NCBI RefSeq assembly: GCF_004000605.1
Contig: NZ_CP018911.1
Location: 1,860,001 to 1,924,000, forward strand
DNA length: 64,000 bases
Source of the DNA: Glycocaulis alkaliphilus
GTDB lineage: Bacteria > Pseudomonadota > Alphaproteobacteria > Caulobacterales > Maricaulaceae
Reading direction: 5' to 3'
Shown here: positions 44,482 through 54,344 of the stretch, piece after piece
Position numbering within the stretch: the first letter of the stretch is position 1
How the letters are laid out: every line of letters begins with the position of its first letter
The notes under the pieces: generated by a model
What the model was told of the DNA's origin: nothing
What the model saw: the letters and a program-made list of their open reading frames with translations, nothing else
Databases searched by the model: none
Translations under genes and position numbers: made by a program

Positions 44482-45794
44482 TAGCGCTCAGGCGCCATGG
44501 GCAGGAGGCCGGGCGTAACGGTCAGGGCGGCGATCCAGACAACTGTGCCAGGGGTGGCGAACACGCGCATGGCGATATTGTCATAGCCTGGATGCTGGCG
44601 CGGATTACTGACGAGCTGGCGCGTGACCTGCCGCCAGCCATCATCCGGCGTAAGGCGTTGCGTGGTAGCTTGCGGCACACCGTCAAGAAACAGCCGGTTG
44701 GCACTGCTGACATCGGTGCATGCCAGGCTGCCCGACTTTACCAGAACATGCATGTTGATGGTCAGCTCTGGCGGCTGCGGCAGTTGGGGCGTCTGCAATG
44801 GCAGGTAATGGGTTGTGCCGTTGACTGTGCGCACGGTGGAGGTGCCGCTGCCTGCCGTTACCTGCAGGACAAAGAACTCCACCCCGTAACGGCGGAAGGC
44901 CGGGTCTTTGAGGCGGGTGACGAGGGCATCAATGTCCGGATCTAGCGCTCCGCCCGGCCCGCCATAAGTGCTGTTATTATAAATATATTTCGGACCGCCC
45001 ACGAACACTGCGCCGTTCACTGGCTGCAGATAGGCGGGCGCCTCGAATGAACTAACGAGGGCGCTTTGCGGCTCGGGGCTGCCACCGAACCGGCCGGCAT
45101 CTTTCAGCAGGTTGAAGCTGTTGGCCACCGGCGGGGTGTGCGGGCAGGAGACGGCGCCGCTCGCCGCATCAATGACTAGCGCGTCCCGCCAGTCAGCCCC
45201 GTTGGCGCTGACCTTGATATGGAAATCGTCATCGCCCGTGGTGCCAAACTCCGCCCGGCCCGACCAGCCCGTCTGGTAGAGCAGGCTCGCAGTGCCGCCG
45301 GGCGCCGCCTTGTTCAGCTTCAACTGGATGCCGCCATTGCCCGGCGTCACATCATCATGGCTGAACAATACCGCATCGGACTTTACCGCCAGCCGGTTGG
45401 TTTCATCCGCCTCCGTATTTACCCCCGCCATCGCCGCCGGGTTGAGGCCCGCGCCGGCAAACGCGCTCCAGGCCTCGCCGTCAAAGACCAGCGCCCCGCC
45501 CTCATCGGCGATCCACGCCGTCCACCCCGTCTGCGGCGCGAAGAACCGCCATGCCCCGTCCTGAAACGCGGCGAGATGGCCCTCAGGCACGCCGGTCCAC
45601 GGCCCGCTTGCCGCGTCTGCCACGATATGGCGCTCCCCGGCCTCCGGCTCTTCGGGCGGCGCGGATAGCTGGCGGCTGGCGACACTCAGCTGCACCAGCG
45701 CATCCAGCATGAGGAGCGCGTCATTGTGCGTGACGTGCTTTTGCGCCTGGGCGGGCATGATGAAGGGCAGGTTCAGATTGGAAGTGGCGTTCAC
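44445..45794 (-). CDS. DUF2793 domain protein
   Basis: 449 residues from the GTG at 45794 with AGGA upstream, giving the family start N-L-P-F-I-M-P-A-Q-A-Q-K-H-V-T-H-N-D-A-L-L-M-L-D. The DUF2793 part covers about residues 8-100 (G-W-T-A-W-I-A-D-E...L-V-F-D-G-E-A-W). The rest is beta-rich without a recognised domain. DUF2793 is common in alphaproteobacteria near phage-tail-like or surface genes; the function is not known. It converges on the Wzy-like gene with a 37-base overlap. Confidence 0.8.
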   Translation of the reverse strand: MNATSNLNLPFIMPAQAQKHVTHNDALLMLDALVQLSVASRQLSAPPEEPEAGERHIVADAASGPWTGVPEGHLAAFQDGAWRFFAPQTGWTAWIADEGGALVFDGEAWSAFAGAGLNPAAMAGVNTEADETNRLAVKSDAVLFSHDDVTPGNGGIQLKLNKAAPGGTASLLYQTGWSGRAEFGTTGDDDFHIKVSANGADWRDALVIDAASGAVSCPHTPPVANSFNLLKDAGRFGGSPEPQSALVSSFEAPAYLQPVNGAVFVGGPKYIYNNSTYGGPGGALDPDIDALVTRLKDPAFRRYGVEFFVLQVTAGSGTSTVRTVNGTTHYLPLQTPQLPQPPELTINMHVLVKSGSLACTDVSSANRLFLDGVPQATTQRLTPDDGWRQVTRQLVSNPRQHPGYDNIAMRVFATPGTVVWIAALTVTPGLLPMAPERYYGIIPGLEAWR

Positions 45795-46059
45795 GGGCTG
45801 GCGGTTCCTGTCTGTGGTTCGACAAGCGGTCAATTTGGCCCGGAACGCGCCCCAGCCGGATTGATTTGGCGGATTTTTTGCCTCTGCAGGCGATTTTCGC
45901 CCTCCGGGCACTGGACAGGCGCCTCATCTGTCCGCAAGAAGCGGCGAAGGGACGGCGGCTCCGCCGCGCGGGGGGATATGAATTGGCGCAAAAAGCATCC
46001 CAAACGGGCATCGGCGTGGCCAGTCGCATGACGATTTGTTGCGCGAAACGGGTGCTCCC
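45795..46059. other. Intergenic region, DUF2793 / methyltransferase
   Basis: 265 bases upstream of both divergent genes. It holds their promoters. Two GC-rich inverted segments (ggcgg..ccgcc near 45950) are seen but no convincing operator, terminator or small gene. Confidence 0.4.
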
Positions 46060-46773
46060 ATGACCGCTGTCGAATGGATGGACCGGACCTTCTATCCTGG
46101 TGTGGAGGGCCGCTGGGATGACCGCCTGTTCCGCGACCGCATCCTTTCCGCGTTGGGCCACGATGCAGAGATACTGGATGTTGGCGCGGGGGCCGGAATC
46201 ATCGAGCTAATGAACTTCCGTGGTATTGCGCGGCGAGTGTGCGGGGTTGATCTGGACCCCCGCGTTAAAGCCAACCCCAACCTCGATGAAGGGCGCGTAG
46301 CCGATGCCGGTGCCATCCCGTTCGAGGACAACCGGTTCGACCTTGCCTTCTCCGACAATGTGGTCGAGCATCTCGACGATCCAGCAACTGTCTTTGCCGA
46401 GGTCTTTCGGGTGCTAAAGCCCGGCGGACGCTTCCTATTCAAGACCCCGAACCGCTTCCACTACATGCCATTGATCGCGCAGGCGACGCCGCACGGGTTT
46501 CACCGATGGATCAACCGCAAGCGCGGACGCGCAGAGGTCGATACCTTTCCGACACGTTACCGGGCAAATTCTGCGCTAAAAGTACGCCAGCTCGCCGCCT
46601 CGATCGGCTTCGAGGAGGAACGCCTTGAACTGGTGGAGGGGCGGCCCGAATACATGCGTCTATCGCCGATCACTTATGCCGCCGGTATCGCCTATGAGCG
46701 TACCGTCAATGCAAGCGGCTTTTTGCAGAACCTTCGTGTCCTGATGATGGCTACCCTGCGCAAGCCGGAGTAG
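46060..46773 (+). CDS. SAM-dependent class I methyltransferase
   Basis: 237 residues from the ATG at 46060. Methyltransferase_11-type domain: motif I I-L-D-V-G-A-G-A-G (about 38-46), the acidic V-D-L-D loop, D-A-G-A-I-P-F-E-D-N-R-F-D-L-A-F-S-D-N-V-V-E-H-L and V-L-K-P-G-G-R-F-L-F-K-T-P-N-R. It probably modifies a sugar or lipid-linked intermediate of the polysaccharide. It heads a plus-strand run of cell-surface genes to 51652. Confidence 0.85.
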   Translation: MTAVEWMDRTFYPGVEGRWDDRLFRDRILSALGHDAEILDVGAGAGIIELMNFRGIARRVCGVDLDPRVKANPNLDEGRVADAGAIPFEDNRFDLAFSDNVVEHLDDPATVFAEVFRVLKPGGRFLFKTPNRFHYMPLIAQATPHGFHRWINRKRGRAEVDTFPTRYRANSALKVRQLAASIGFEEERLELVEGRPEYMRLSPITYAAGIAYERTVNASGFLQNLRVLMMATLRKPE

Positions 46774-46817
46774 TCGAACGAAATGACCTCCATCCATCGG
46801 GTGGAAGACGCCTAAAA

Positions 46818-48584
46818 GTGACCGCCATACAAGCATTGCTCCGCCGCCAGTCTCGAGTTTTCAAAGGCGCTTTCGGAAAGCGATCCACCACCGACATGGC
46901 CTCTTCATCACAGCACACCCTGATGCGCTATTTCGAGACGCTCCGTCACCTCAAGCCCGGGCAGGTTTATCACCGCATCTGGTTCCGGCTGGCGCGTCCC
47001 AAACCGGACCTGCGCGCAGCACCGTCCCGCCGTCCCGCCGCAGCCCAGTGGAGCGCGCCTGCCCGGCGCCATCCTTCGATGACCGGCGCTACCAGTTTCC
47101 GCTTCCTCTCAGAGCCTGCATCACTGGATGAAGCAGGCTGGGACGATCCCGCGCGCGACAAGCTGTGGCGCTACAATCTCCACTATTTCGACGATCTGAA
47201 CGCGGCAGATGCCAGCGCCCGCGCCCACTGGCACGGTGCGCTCATCCATCGCTGGATAGCGGAAAACCCGCCGGGCAAGGGCACAGGCTGGGAACCCTAC
47301 CCCGTTTCCCTTCGCATCGTGAACTGGATCAAATGGCTGCTGGCCGGCAACGTGCCGCCGCCCGGCATGGTGGACAGCCTTGCCGTTCAGACGCGCTGGC
47401 TGATGGGGCGGCTGGAATACCATCTGCTCGGCAATCATCTGTTTGCCAATGCCAAGGCGCTGGTCTTTGCCGGATTATGGTTTGACGGACGCCAAGCAGA
47501 TAGCTGGCGCCAGACGGGCTTTTCCATTCTGGCGCGGGAATTCGACGAGCAGATTCTGCCCGATGGCGGGCAGTTCGAGCTGAGCCCCATGTATCACGCT
47601 CTGGCGGTCGAGGACGTGCTAGACCTTGTGAACATCACGGCCGTCTTCGCTGACGCGCTGGAACCAAGGCTAGCCCCCTCTGCAGATCACTGGCGTCATT
47701 GCGCGCCGCTTATGCTGCGCTGGCTTGCGGCACTGTCCCATCCCGACGGAAAGATCAGCTTTTTCAACGATGCGGCCTTTGGCATAGCGCCCAATAATCA
47801 CGAGCTTGCGGCCTACGCCGGGCGCCTGGGCCTCGTCCCCTCGCCTGCCTCTCCTGGCCCGGTCTTTCTGGAAGACAGCGGCTATGCCCGGCTGGAGCTT
47901 GGCGAGGCCGTCCTCATCGCTGACCTCGCCGCCATCGGCCCAGACTATCTGCCCGGCCATGCTCATGCCGATACGCTCAGTTTCGAGCTATCCCTGTTCG
48001 GCCAGCGCGTGATCGTGAATTCAGGCACTTCTGTTTACGGCACCGGGGCTGAGCGCCAGCGCCAGCGCGGCACACCGGCCCATTCCACGGTGAATATTGC
48101 CGGCGAGAACTCCTCCGATGTCTGGAGCGGGTTCCGGGTGGGGCGGCGCGCCAAGATCTCCCGCCGCCATGTGGAGTTCTTGCCGGAACGTCAGACCGCC
48201 ACGGCCAGCCATGACGGCTATCGCCATCGCCCCGGCAGGCCGGTCCATACGCGCACCATCGCCCTGGACGGGCAACGCCTCACCATCGAGGACACGATTT
48301 CAGCGCCCGGCGGCAACCCGGCAGAGGCGGTCTTCCACCTCCACCCTGATGTGAGCGTGCAGCAGGACAGCGAAGCGCACGGCACGCTGACCCTGCCCGG
48401 TGGCAAACGCGTGAACTGGCAGGCGGAGGGCGGGCGTGCGCGCATCGCGCCATCCAGCTGGCATCCGGAGTTCAAGGCGCGCCATACATCAAACTGTCTC
48501 GTCCTGCCGCTAAGAGGCGGGAAGTCTCGGCTATGGCTGAATTGGGGCGGTGATACCGCCAAGGGATCAAAGTTTCGCCCATGA
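46818..48584 (+). CDS. Heparinase II/III-family protein in polysaccharide locus
   Basis: 588 residues from a GTG start. The helical toroid (W-R-Y-N-L-H-Y-F-D-D-L-N...W-E-P-Y-P-V-S-L-R-I-V-N-W-I-K-W-L) precedes the heparinase II/III beta-sheet domain. That domain includes H-A-H-A-D-T-L-S-F-E-L (near residue 380) and N-S-G-T-S-V-Y-G-T-G. No signal peptide is seen. Members in such loci are encoded beside WbuB-like glycosyltransferases and may trim or edit the polymer during export; the substrate is unknown. It overlaps the glycosyltransferase gene by four bases. Confidence 0.88.
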   Translation: MTAIQALLRRQSRVFKGAFGKRSTTDMASSSQHTLMRYFETLRHLKPGQVYHRIWFRLARPKPDLRAAPSRRPAAAQWSAPARRHPSMTGATSFRFLSEPASLDEAGWDDPARDKLWRYNLHYFDDLNAADASARAHWHGALIHRWIAENPPGKGTGWEPYPVSLRIVNWIKWLLAGNVPPPGMVDSLAVQTRWLMGRLEYHLLGNHLFANAKALVFAGLWFDGRQADSWRQTGFSILAREFDEQILPDGGQFELSPMYHALAVEDVLDLVNITAVFADALEPRLAPSADHWRHCAPLMLRWLAALSHPDGKISFFNDAAFGIAPNNHELAAYAGRLGLVPSPASPGPVFLEDSGYARLELGEAVLIADLAAIGPDYLPGHAHADTLSFELSLFGQRVIVNSGTSVYGTGAERQRQRGTPAHSTVNIAGENSSDVWSGFRVGRRAKISRRHVEFLPERQTATASHDGYRHRPGRPVHTRTIALDGQRLTIEDTISAPGGNPAEAVFHLHPDVSVQQDSEAHGTLTLPGGKRVNWQAEGGRARIAPSSWHPEFKARHTSNCLVLPLRGGKSRLWLNWGGDTAKGSKFRP

Positions 48585-49786
48585 GAATTCTGATCATTTC
48601 CCAGTACTTTTTGCCGGACATAACTGCCGCGGCGTTCCGGATCGCAGAAACCGCCGACATACTGGCGGAAAACGGGCATTCGGTATCGGTGATCTGCGCC
48701 AAGCCTCACCGCTCAAAAGGCGAGGAAGGTGATACTGACAGCAACTACCCCGTGAAGCGGATAGGAATCCTGCCCTTAAACAAGGGCGGTATGGCCGCTT
48801 ACATTCTTCATTATTTCTCGTTTGTGATCGGCGCGATCTTTTCCGGTATCGGGATCGTGCGGCGCTTCAAACCTGATATTGTCTGGACAACCTCACCGCC
48901 ACTATTCGTCGGGATGGCCGGGGTTTTTCTTTCCCGGCTCGCCGGAGCACCCCTTGTTCTGGACATACGGGACATCTGGCCGGATTCGGCCGTAGCCGTT
49001 GGCCAGATCGGCAAGGGCGGCACGGCCTTCCGCATGGGCCGCATTCTTGAAACATGGCTATATCGCCGCGCTGCGGCAATAACCTGCGTGGCAGAGCCCA
49101 TGGCGCAGTATCTCATGGAGACCGCGCAGCGCCAGGACGTAACGGTGATCTACAACGGGCCGCGCCGGTCCGCGCTGCCTCAGCCCGGGACCTCCCTTGA
49201 AACACGGACAACAAAGACCTTGCTTTACGCGGGAAATCTCGGCCACGCCCAAGGTCTTGACGTCCTGATTTCCGCTTTTGACCAGGTTGCGCAGACCGAA
49301 GCTGGAGAAGGCTGGCATCTGGAGATCATCGGCTCTGGCGCGGTGGAGGCCGAGTTGAAAAGCCAGGCCGCCAGCGGCAAGAGCTCGAACCGCATACGTT
49401 TCACGGGCGCCCTGAACAAGGCCGCCGCCTTGAAAAAAATGGCGTCGGCAAACCTGCTGTTTCTCAACATCAGGTCAGACGAAGCCTTTGAGCTGACCAT
49501 ACCGTCAAAGGTTTTTGACTACATGCTGACGGGGGTTCCAGTCCTTGCGGGCATAGCCGGGGAAGGCGCACAAGTGCTGGGTCAGTCGGGTGGCAATGTC
49601 CTCTTCAAGCCCTCTGATCATGACGAGCTTTGCCGGCAGATGGAGCACGCATTTCGGGACGTGGAGCAGCTGGAAACGAACGCCAGAGAGAACAAAAAGA
49701 TTGTGCTGGAAAATTATTCCCGCGAGGCCTCTACCGGCAAGCTGGAGCAGCTCTTTTACGCATTATCGGGGCAGACAAAGCCATGA
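48581..49786 (+). CDS. Glycosyltransferase family 4, WbuB-like
   Basis: 401 residues, GT-B fold. N-terminal domain: I-L-I-I-S-Q-Y-F-L-P-D. C-terminal domain: L-L-Y-A-G-N-L-G-H-A-Q-G-L-D and the E-x7-E-like segment D-E-A-F-E-L-T-I-P-S-K-V-F-D-Y-M-L-T-G-V-P-V-L-A. It should add a sugar to the lipid-linked repeat unit. It is tightly coupled: its ATG overlaps the heparinase-family stop and its stop overlaps the epimerase start. Confidence 0.9.
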   Translation: MRILIISQYFLPDITAAAFRIAETADILAENGHSVSVICAKPHRSKGEEGDTDSNYPVKRIGILPLNKGGMAAYILHYFSFVIGAIFSGIGIVRRFKPDIVWTTSPPLFVGMAGVFLSRLAGAPLVLDIRDIWPDSAVAVGQIGKGGTAFRMGRILETWLYRRAAAITCVAEPMAQYLMETAQRQDVTVIYNGPRRSALPQPGTSLETRTTKTLLYAGNLGHAQGLDVLISAFDQVAQTEAGEGWHLEIIGSGAVEAELKSQAASGKSSNRIRFTGALNKAAALKKMASANLLFLNIRSDEAFELTIPSKVFDYMLTGVPVLAGIAGEGAQVLGQSGGNVLFKPSDHDELCRQMEHAFRDVEQLETNARENKKIVLENYSREASTGKLEQLFYALSGQTKP

Positions 49787-50772
49787 ACATACTGATTACT
49801 GGCGGAAGCGGCTTTATCGGCACGGTTCTGGCAACCCGGCTCCTGGAACAGGGGCACAGGGTTCGGATTTTTGATAAAAACCCGTCCGCAACGCATCAGC
49901 ATGTCACGCGCATCGGAGACATCCGCGACTACGACGCCGTGCAGTCGGCTTGTTCGGGCATGGACGCCGTCATCCACCTCGCAGCAGAGCATGCAGACGA
50001 TGTGGATCCCGTATCGCTCTATTATGACGTGAATGTCGATGGCGCGCGAAATATCGCACGCGCATGCACCGCGTCTGGCATCGCAACATTGATCTTCACC
50101 AGCACGGTCGCTGTTTATGGCCTGAATGCAGGCGTCGCCGATGAGGACGCGCCCCCGGCTCCCTTTAACCATTACGGTAAAAGCAAGTACGCCGCAGAGG
50201 CGGTTCTTGCCGAGTGGGCTGAAAGCAATGCTGGCAGCAGGCTCGTTATTATTCGGCCCTCGGTGGTTTTTGGTGAAAACAACAGGGGCAATGTCTATAA
50301 TCTTATTGAGTCCATTCAAAAAGGACGCTTCATAATGGTTGGCGGCGGCGCGAACCATAAGTCCATGAGCTATGTTGAAAACCTCGTTCTTTTCATTGTC
50401 CGTGCAATGTCGCAGACCCGGCCGGGCGTCGCGATATACAATTATGCGGATCAGCCAGACCTGTCGTCCGGAGAGATTGTAAGCATAATTCACGAAGCGC
50501 TGGGCAAGCGCCAGCCGCGAATTCGGATCCCCTACTGGATCGGCATTGCCGGTGGTCACGCCCTCGACCTCATTGCCAAGCTTTCCGGCAGACGCTTCCC
50601 GATCAGCGCCATCCGCATAAAGAAGTTCAACGCCAGCACGGAGGTCAGCTCTGCCAAAGCCCGCGCGACCGGCTTCGAGGCGCCATTCAGCCTTCGGGAC
50701 GGGCTCACCAGAATGATCGAAGCGGAGTTCCACCCTTCAGCCGAGGATGGCAGCAAGGCGCCGCATGGATAG
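49783..50772 (+). CDS. NAD-dependent epimerase/dehydratase (extended SDR)
   Basis: 329 residues from the ATG at 49783. Rossmann motif T-G-G-S-G-F-I-G (residues 6-13) and catalytic Y131-x-x-x-K135 (H-Y-G-K-S-K), with the Ser/Thr in T-S-T-V-A-V-Y-G. It resembles UDP-sugar epimerases and 4-ketoreductases that supply or finish nucleotide sugars. The product cannot be specified. It overlaps the glycosyltransferase gene by four bases. Confidence 0.9.
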   Translation: MNILITGGSGFIGTVLATRLLEQGHRVRIFDKNPSATHQHVTRIGDIRDYDAVQSACSGMDAVIHLAAEHADDVDPVSLYYDVNVDGARNIARACTASGIATLIFTSTVAVYGLNAGVADEDAPPAPFNHYGKSKYAAEAVLAEWAESNAGSRLVIIRPSVVFGENNRGNVYNLIESIQKGRFIMVGGGANHKSMSYVENLVLFIVRAMSQTRPGVAIYNYADQPDLSSGEIVSIIHEALGKRQPRIRIPYWIGIAGGHALDLIAKLSGRRFPISAIRIKKFNASTEVSSAKARATGFEAPFSLRDGLTRMIEAEFHPSAEDGSKAPHG

Positions 50773-50944
50773 CGGCACGCCAGCGCCCGCCGCTTGCTTA
50801 ACAACCCGTTACGCAAATGCAACATCCGTGCGGTAAAGTGCCGGAATTGGGGGCGCTGTCCTGTAGCCGGAGTGATTCACATTGCGGAGCAGGGTGCGCA
50901 AGTGTCACGGTCCGCGCGGGACGCTGGCAGGAATGATGGCAGCA

Positions 50945-51652
50945 ATGGACAATCGCGGCACTCTTCTGGGGAGGGATGCAGACGGCCTGCTGGCACTCCG
51001 GCAGAGCGTCCAGATGCGCACGTCCGGTCAGCCCGGCCCCTCACCGCGCGATGACGCTGGCCGCGCCTCGCCGGGGCGCGAAACCGGCGGAATGGGAAAG
51101 CGCCTTTTTGACATTGTAATTGCCGGAGCTGCCCTGACCTTCATGCTGCCACTGCTGCTGGCAACGGCTCTGCTTGTCAGGCTGACCAGCAAAGGGCCAG
51201 TTCTCTTCTGGTCGGCGCGTGATAACGGCAATGGCGGCACATTCCCCATGCCGAAATTCCGTACAATGCAGGCCGGGTCGCCGCTGCAACCGCGCGAGCA
51301 GTTCACCACTGCACCTCCCAGCCTGACCCCGCCGGGCCAGTTCCTCCGCCGCACCAGCGTGGACGAGTTGCCCCAGCTTATCCCGGTGCTCACAGGCAAG
51401 ATGAGCCTGATCGGCCCGCGCCCCTTATTGCCCAGCGATCCGGGGGTTTACGAGCGCAGGCGGCTTGCCAACGGCAAGCGGTCGCGGCCAGGCCTGACCG
51501 GGCTGGCGCAGATCAGCGGGCGCAACGACCTGAGCGCGCGCAAGAAGGCACGCTATGACCAGTTCTATACCGATCACTGGTCCTGGCGCCTCGATATGTG
51601 GATCCTCTGGCAGACCGTAAAGGTCGTCATCTCGCGCGCGGGCGTGCTTTAG
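50945..51652 (+). CDS. Polyprenyl-phosphate sugar-1-phosphate transferase (WcaJ/PglC-like)
   Basis: About 235 residues; the start is uncertain among ATGs at 50933, 50936 and 50945, with AGGA at 50929. Conserved core: K-R-L-F-D-I-V-I-A-G, a membrane hairpin (about 60-80), P-M-P-K-F-R-T-M, F-L-R-R-T-S-V-D-E-L-P-Q-L, G-K-M-S-L-I-G-P-R-P-L-L-P and R-P-G-L-T-G-L-A-Q-I-S-G-R-N-D-L-S. It starts the repeat unit by linking sugar-phosphate to undecaprenyl phosphate. It is a short form lacking the N-terminal membrane domain. Confidence 0.93.
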   Translation: MDNRGTLLGRDADGLLALRQSVQMRTSGQPGPSPRDDAGRASPGRETGGMGKRLFDIVIAGAALTFMLPLLLATALLVRLTSKGPVLFWSARDNGNGGTFPMPKFRTMQAGSPLQPREQFTTAPPSLTPPGQFLRRTSVDELPQLIPVLTGKMSLIGPRPLLPSDPGVYERRRLANGKRSRPGLTGLAQISGRNDLSARKKARYDQFYTDHWSWRLDMWILWQTVKVVISRAGVL

Positions 51653-51669
51653 CGGGTAATGCCCGCCCC

Positions 51670-54213
51670 TTACTGTGCATGGAGCGCCGCTGGAACACGA
51701 GCGACGTCAAGGCTGTACACTGTCACCACGCCTGTCGCCTCCCGCGAGTTTCCACCCCCTGCCCGCCGTGTGGCTGCGGGGAAAATTCTCATTTCAATGC
51801 TGCCGGCCGCTTGCACGGGAGGGATCAGCGCCTCGAGGGATATTCTGCCGTCATCGGCCATATTGGACCGAAGCACCGCGAATGCCTCGCCGCGAGCCCG
51901 GACAGCTCCTGTCATCGGGTCAACATAGATATTGTACTGCTTCAGGTCTGCCGCCTCGCCAATCTCGATACGGATGAGTATCTCGGCGCGTTGCCCGTGC
52001 GAGCTGGCAATCTCGCTACGCAATGCCAGCCCTTCATTCTCCGCCAGAAAAAGTCCGGCACGATTGGGCGTTGTGGTAATACGCCGAGAAACATAGTCGC
52101 CACTTGAATCGTCCCTGAGGAGCCGGGCTTGCGAACCAGCCGCACCGAGGACCGCCGCAAGGTCAAAGGGGTGAAGCTCGCCCCACGCAATAGTGGAGCT
52201 GCGCGGGGCGAATTGTGCCAAAGGCGCGAAGACCGCCTCAGCCAGCGGATCATCGCGGAGGGCCTCGCCCAAAAGGATCGATCCATGAGCGCTCACATGC
52301 CCATCATCGTAATAAACGAGTTGCCTGTCGAGAAAGGCCGAACACTGCCCCTCGCGGCAAATCACATCGTTAAAATCAAAATAGGTTGCGCCCGCTCGGC
52401 GGGCTGATTGCGCGATTTGCTCATTGATCGCATCAATCACCCCACGCGGCGCCTCCCAGCGGGCCCCGCAATCGAGAAACGGCAGGCGCAGCCTCTTCCA
52501 AAGGCAATTCCGGTCGAAATTGCCAATGCGTGAGACCTGGCCGAGAACTATCACATACGTACCGGCCCCGGTCAGGCCACGGACCGTGGCCTCCAGCTCG
52601 TCCAGCATCAACGGCGTATCCCGCAGGGCGTAGGTGTCCCAGCTGGCGGAGATAATGACTGCGCTATACTGGCGGGCAGCCTCAGTCATCATGCGCGCAG
52701 AATTCACACATTCATCCAGCCTTGCTTGCCGCGCAAATACCCTCGCTTCGTTCGCAAAGGGCGGGCACGCGCTGTGAGCGGCATTGCGAAACGCAAAGCC
52801 ATAGCGCTCGGCAAGCACACCAAGAGCGGGCACATAGTGGCCGGCGTGGCTGTCACCCCATACGAGCACGAGCGGTTCGTCATCGGTGTTGACGGTGCAT
52901 GCCGGATTCAAAAGGTCATTTGGCGTAAGATTGGGCCGCTGACACACATAAGCCAGCCGCGAGGCAGGTTCCGCCGCCCCCTCATAACTCGCAACGCTTG
53001 CCCGATACCCGGCATCAAAATAGCGCCACGCATACCCGCCCGTCATTACGACCACGCCCACCACCAGTGCGATCATCAGGGCGGGCGCCGCAAAGTGAAC
53101 GGTAAACAGCCGGGAAAAACTGGCCCGGCTGTGCCGGACCGGCGTCTCGATAAAATAGTAGGACGCGGCCGAAAGACCGAAGGTCAGCGCGATCGCAACA
53201 AGCTGATGAGCCAGCAACAAATCGCCGAACATGTAGCGGGAGTACGCCAGAATCGGCCAGTGCCACAGATAGAGCGAGTAGGAGAGCAACCCGATCCAGA
53301 CGACCGGGCGCCAGGCCAGCAGCCTTCCCAGCGTAGTGGGCCGCGAGGCACCAGCGACGATGATGGCCGCTGTACCGGCAGTTGCCGGCAGGGCGGCAAA
53401 TCCCGGAAACAGGCTTTCGGCATTGAGCGCTATCAGGCTCCAGCCGATGGCGAGAACGCCGGTCCATGACAATATCTCGCGCCCTGCCCGACCGAGCTTG
53501 TCCGCTACGCCTCGCTCGGTCAGCGCATACGCAAGTGCGCCGAGCAATAGCTCACCGGCCCGCGCAGGCAGCATGTAGTAGGCAAACATTGGATGCTCAC
53601 CCAGGAGCGTCTGGGCCAGCGCGAACGACGCCATCGCCGCGATGATGATTGCTACAATGCCAACACGGCGAGTCAGCCAGACGGCGCCGGCAATCCCCAG
53701 AATGGCGGGCCAGACGATATAGAACTGCTCCTCCACGCCGAGAGACCAGAGGTGAAGCAGCGGTTCCAGAGCAGCACTGTCGGCAAAATAGTCCGTATCC
53801 AGCCCGAAGGTGAAGAACACATTGGCGGCAAAGAAAATGCTCGCCAGCGCCGATAGCGCCATGCGCTGATTGTCAGGCTCGTTGAGGATGAACTGACCGG
53901 CGAGAAGCGTTGCCCCTATCACCGTAAAAAGGACAGGGAATAACCGCTTTATGCGCCGGCGATAGAACTCGGCATAGCTGAAACTGCCGGTTTGATGGGC
54001 CTTGGCGATAACGCCGGTGATCAGAAATCCGGATATGACGAAGAAAATGTCGACGCCAATAAAGCCACCGGGCATCCAGCTGGCATTGGCATGAAACAGA
54101 ATGACTGACAGCACAGCAACAGCGCGCAACCCGTCAATGTCGGCCCGATAGGCCATCTCTGACGCATGTCCACTGAACGACACGGTTTTTTCAACTCCCC
54201 CGGAGAAGCTCAT
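51670..54213 (-). CDS. Acyltransferase-3 / SGNH fusion with extra C-terminal domain
   Basis: 847 residues (start uncertain: ATG at 54213 or a later GTG/ATG near residue 11-20). Acyltransferase-3 membrane domain (about 20-370): Y-R-A-D-I-D-G-L-R-A-V-A-V, G-V-D-I-F-F-V-I-S-G-F-L-I-T and R-R-x-K-R-L-F-P. A periplasmic SGNH domain begins near 445 with V-L-V-W-G-D-S-H-A-G-H. It carries a late D-x-x-H-like D-D-G-H-V-S-A-H-G. The last 150 residues form an additional beta-rich region not normal in OafA-type proteins. It is predicted to O-acylate the surface polysaccharide. It converges on the sugar transferase gene. Confidence 0.9.
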   Translation of the reverse strand: MSFSGGVEKTVSFSGHASEMAYRADIDGLRAVAVLSVILFHANASWMPGGFIGVDIFFVISGFLITGVIAKAHQTGSFSYAEFYRRRIKRLFPVLFTVIGATLLAGQFILNEPDNQRMALSALASIFFAANVFFTFGLDTDYFADSAALEPLLHLWSLGVEEQFYIVWPAILGIAGAVWLTRRVGIVAIIIAAMASFALAQTLLGEHPMFAYYMLPARAGELLLGALAYALTERGVADKLGRAGREILSWTGVLAIGWSLIALNAESLFPGFAALPATAGTAAIIVAGASRPTTLGRLLAWRPVVWIGLLSYSLYLWHWPILAYSRYMFGDLLLAHQLVAIALTFGLSAASYYFIETPVRHSRASFSRLFTVHFAAPALMIALVVGVVVMTGGYAWRYFDAGYRASVASYEGAAEPASRLAYVCQRPNLTPNDLLNPACTVNTDDEPLVLVWGDSHAGHYVPALGVLAERYGFAFRNAAHSACPPFANEARVFARQARLDECVNSARMMTEAARQYSAVIISASWDTYALRDTPLMLDELEATVRGLTGAGTYVIVLGQVSRIGNFDRNCLWKRLRLPFLDCGARWEAPRGVIDAINEQIAQSARRAGATYFDFNDVICREGQCSAFLDRQLVYYDDGHVSAHGSILLGEALRDDPLAEAVFAPLAQFAPRSSTIAWGELHPFDLAAVLGAAGSQARLLRDDSSGDYVSRRITTTPNRAGLFLAENEGLALRSEIASSHGQRAEILIRIEIGEAADLKQYNIYVDPMTGAVRARGEAFAVLRSNMADDGRISLEALIPPVQAAGSIEMRIFPAATRRAGGGNSREATGVVTVYSLDVARVPAALHAQ

Positions 54214-54344
54214 TTAGAGCCATGAGGGGTCTAGCCGGTAGCGGCACGATGAGCAACGAACAACCCTGACCTGAGCTGGCATGCGGCGGACAGGCGAGGC
54301 CCGTCAATCAAACGAACAGACAGGGCAGCCATCGCAGGAGAATC

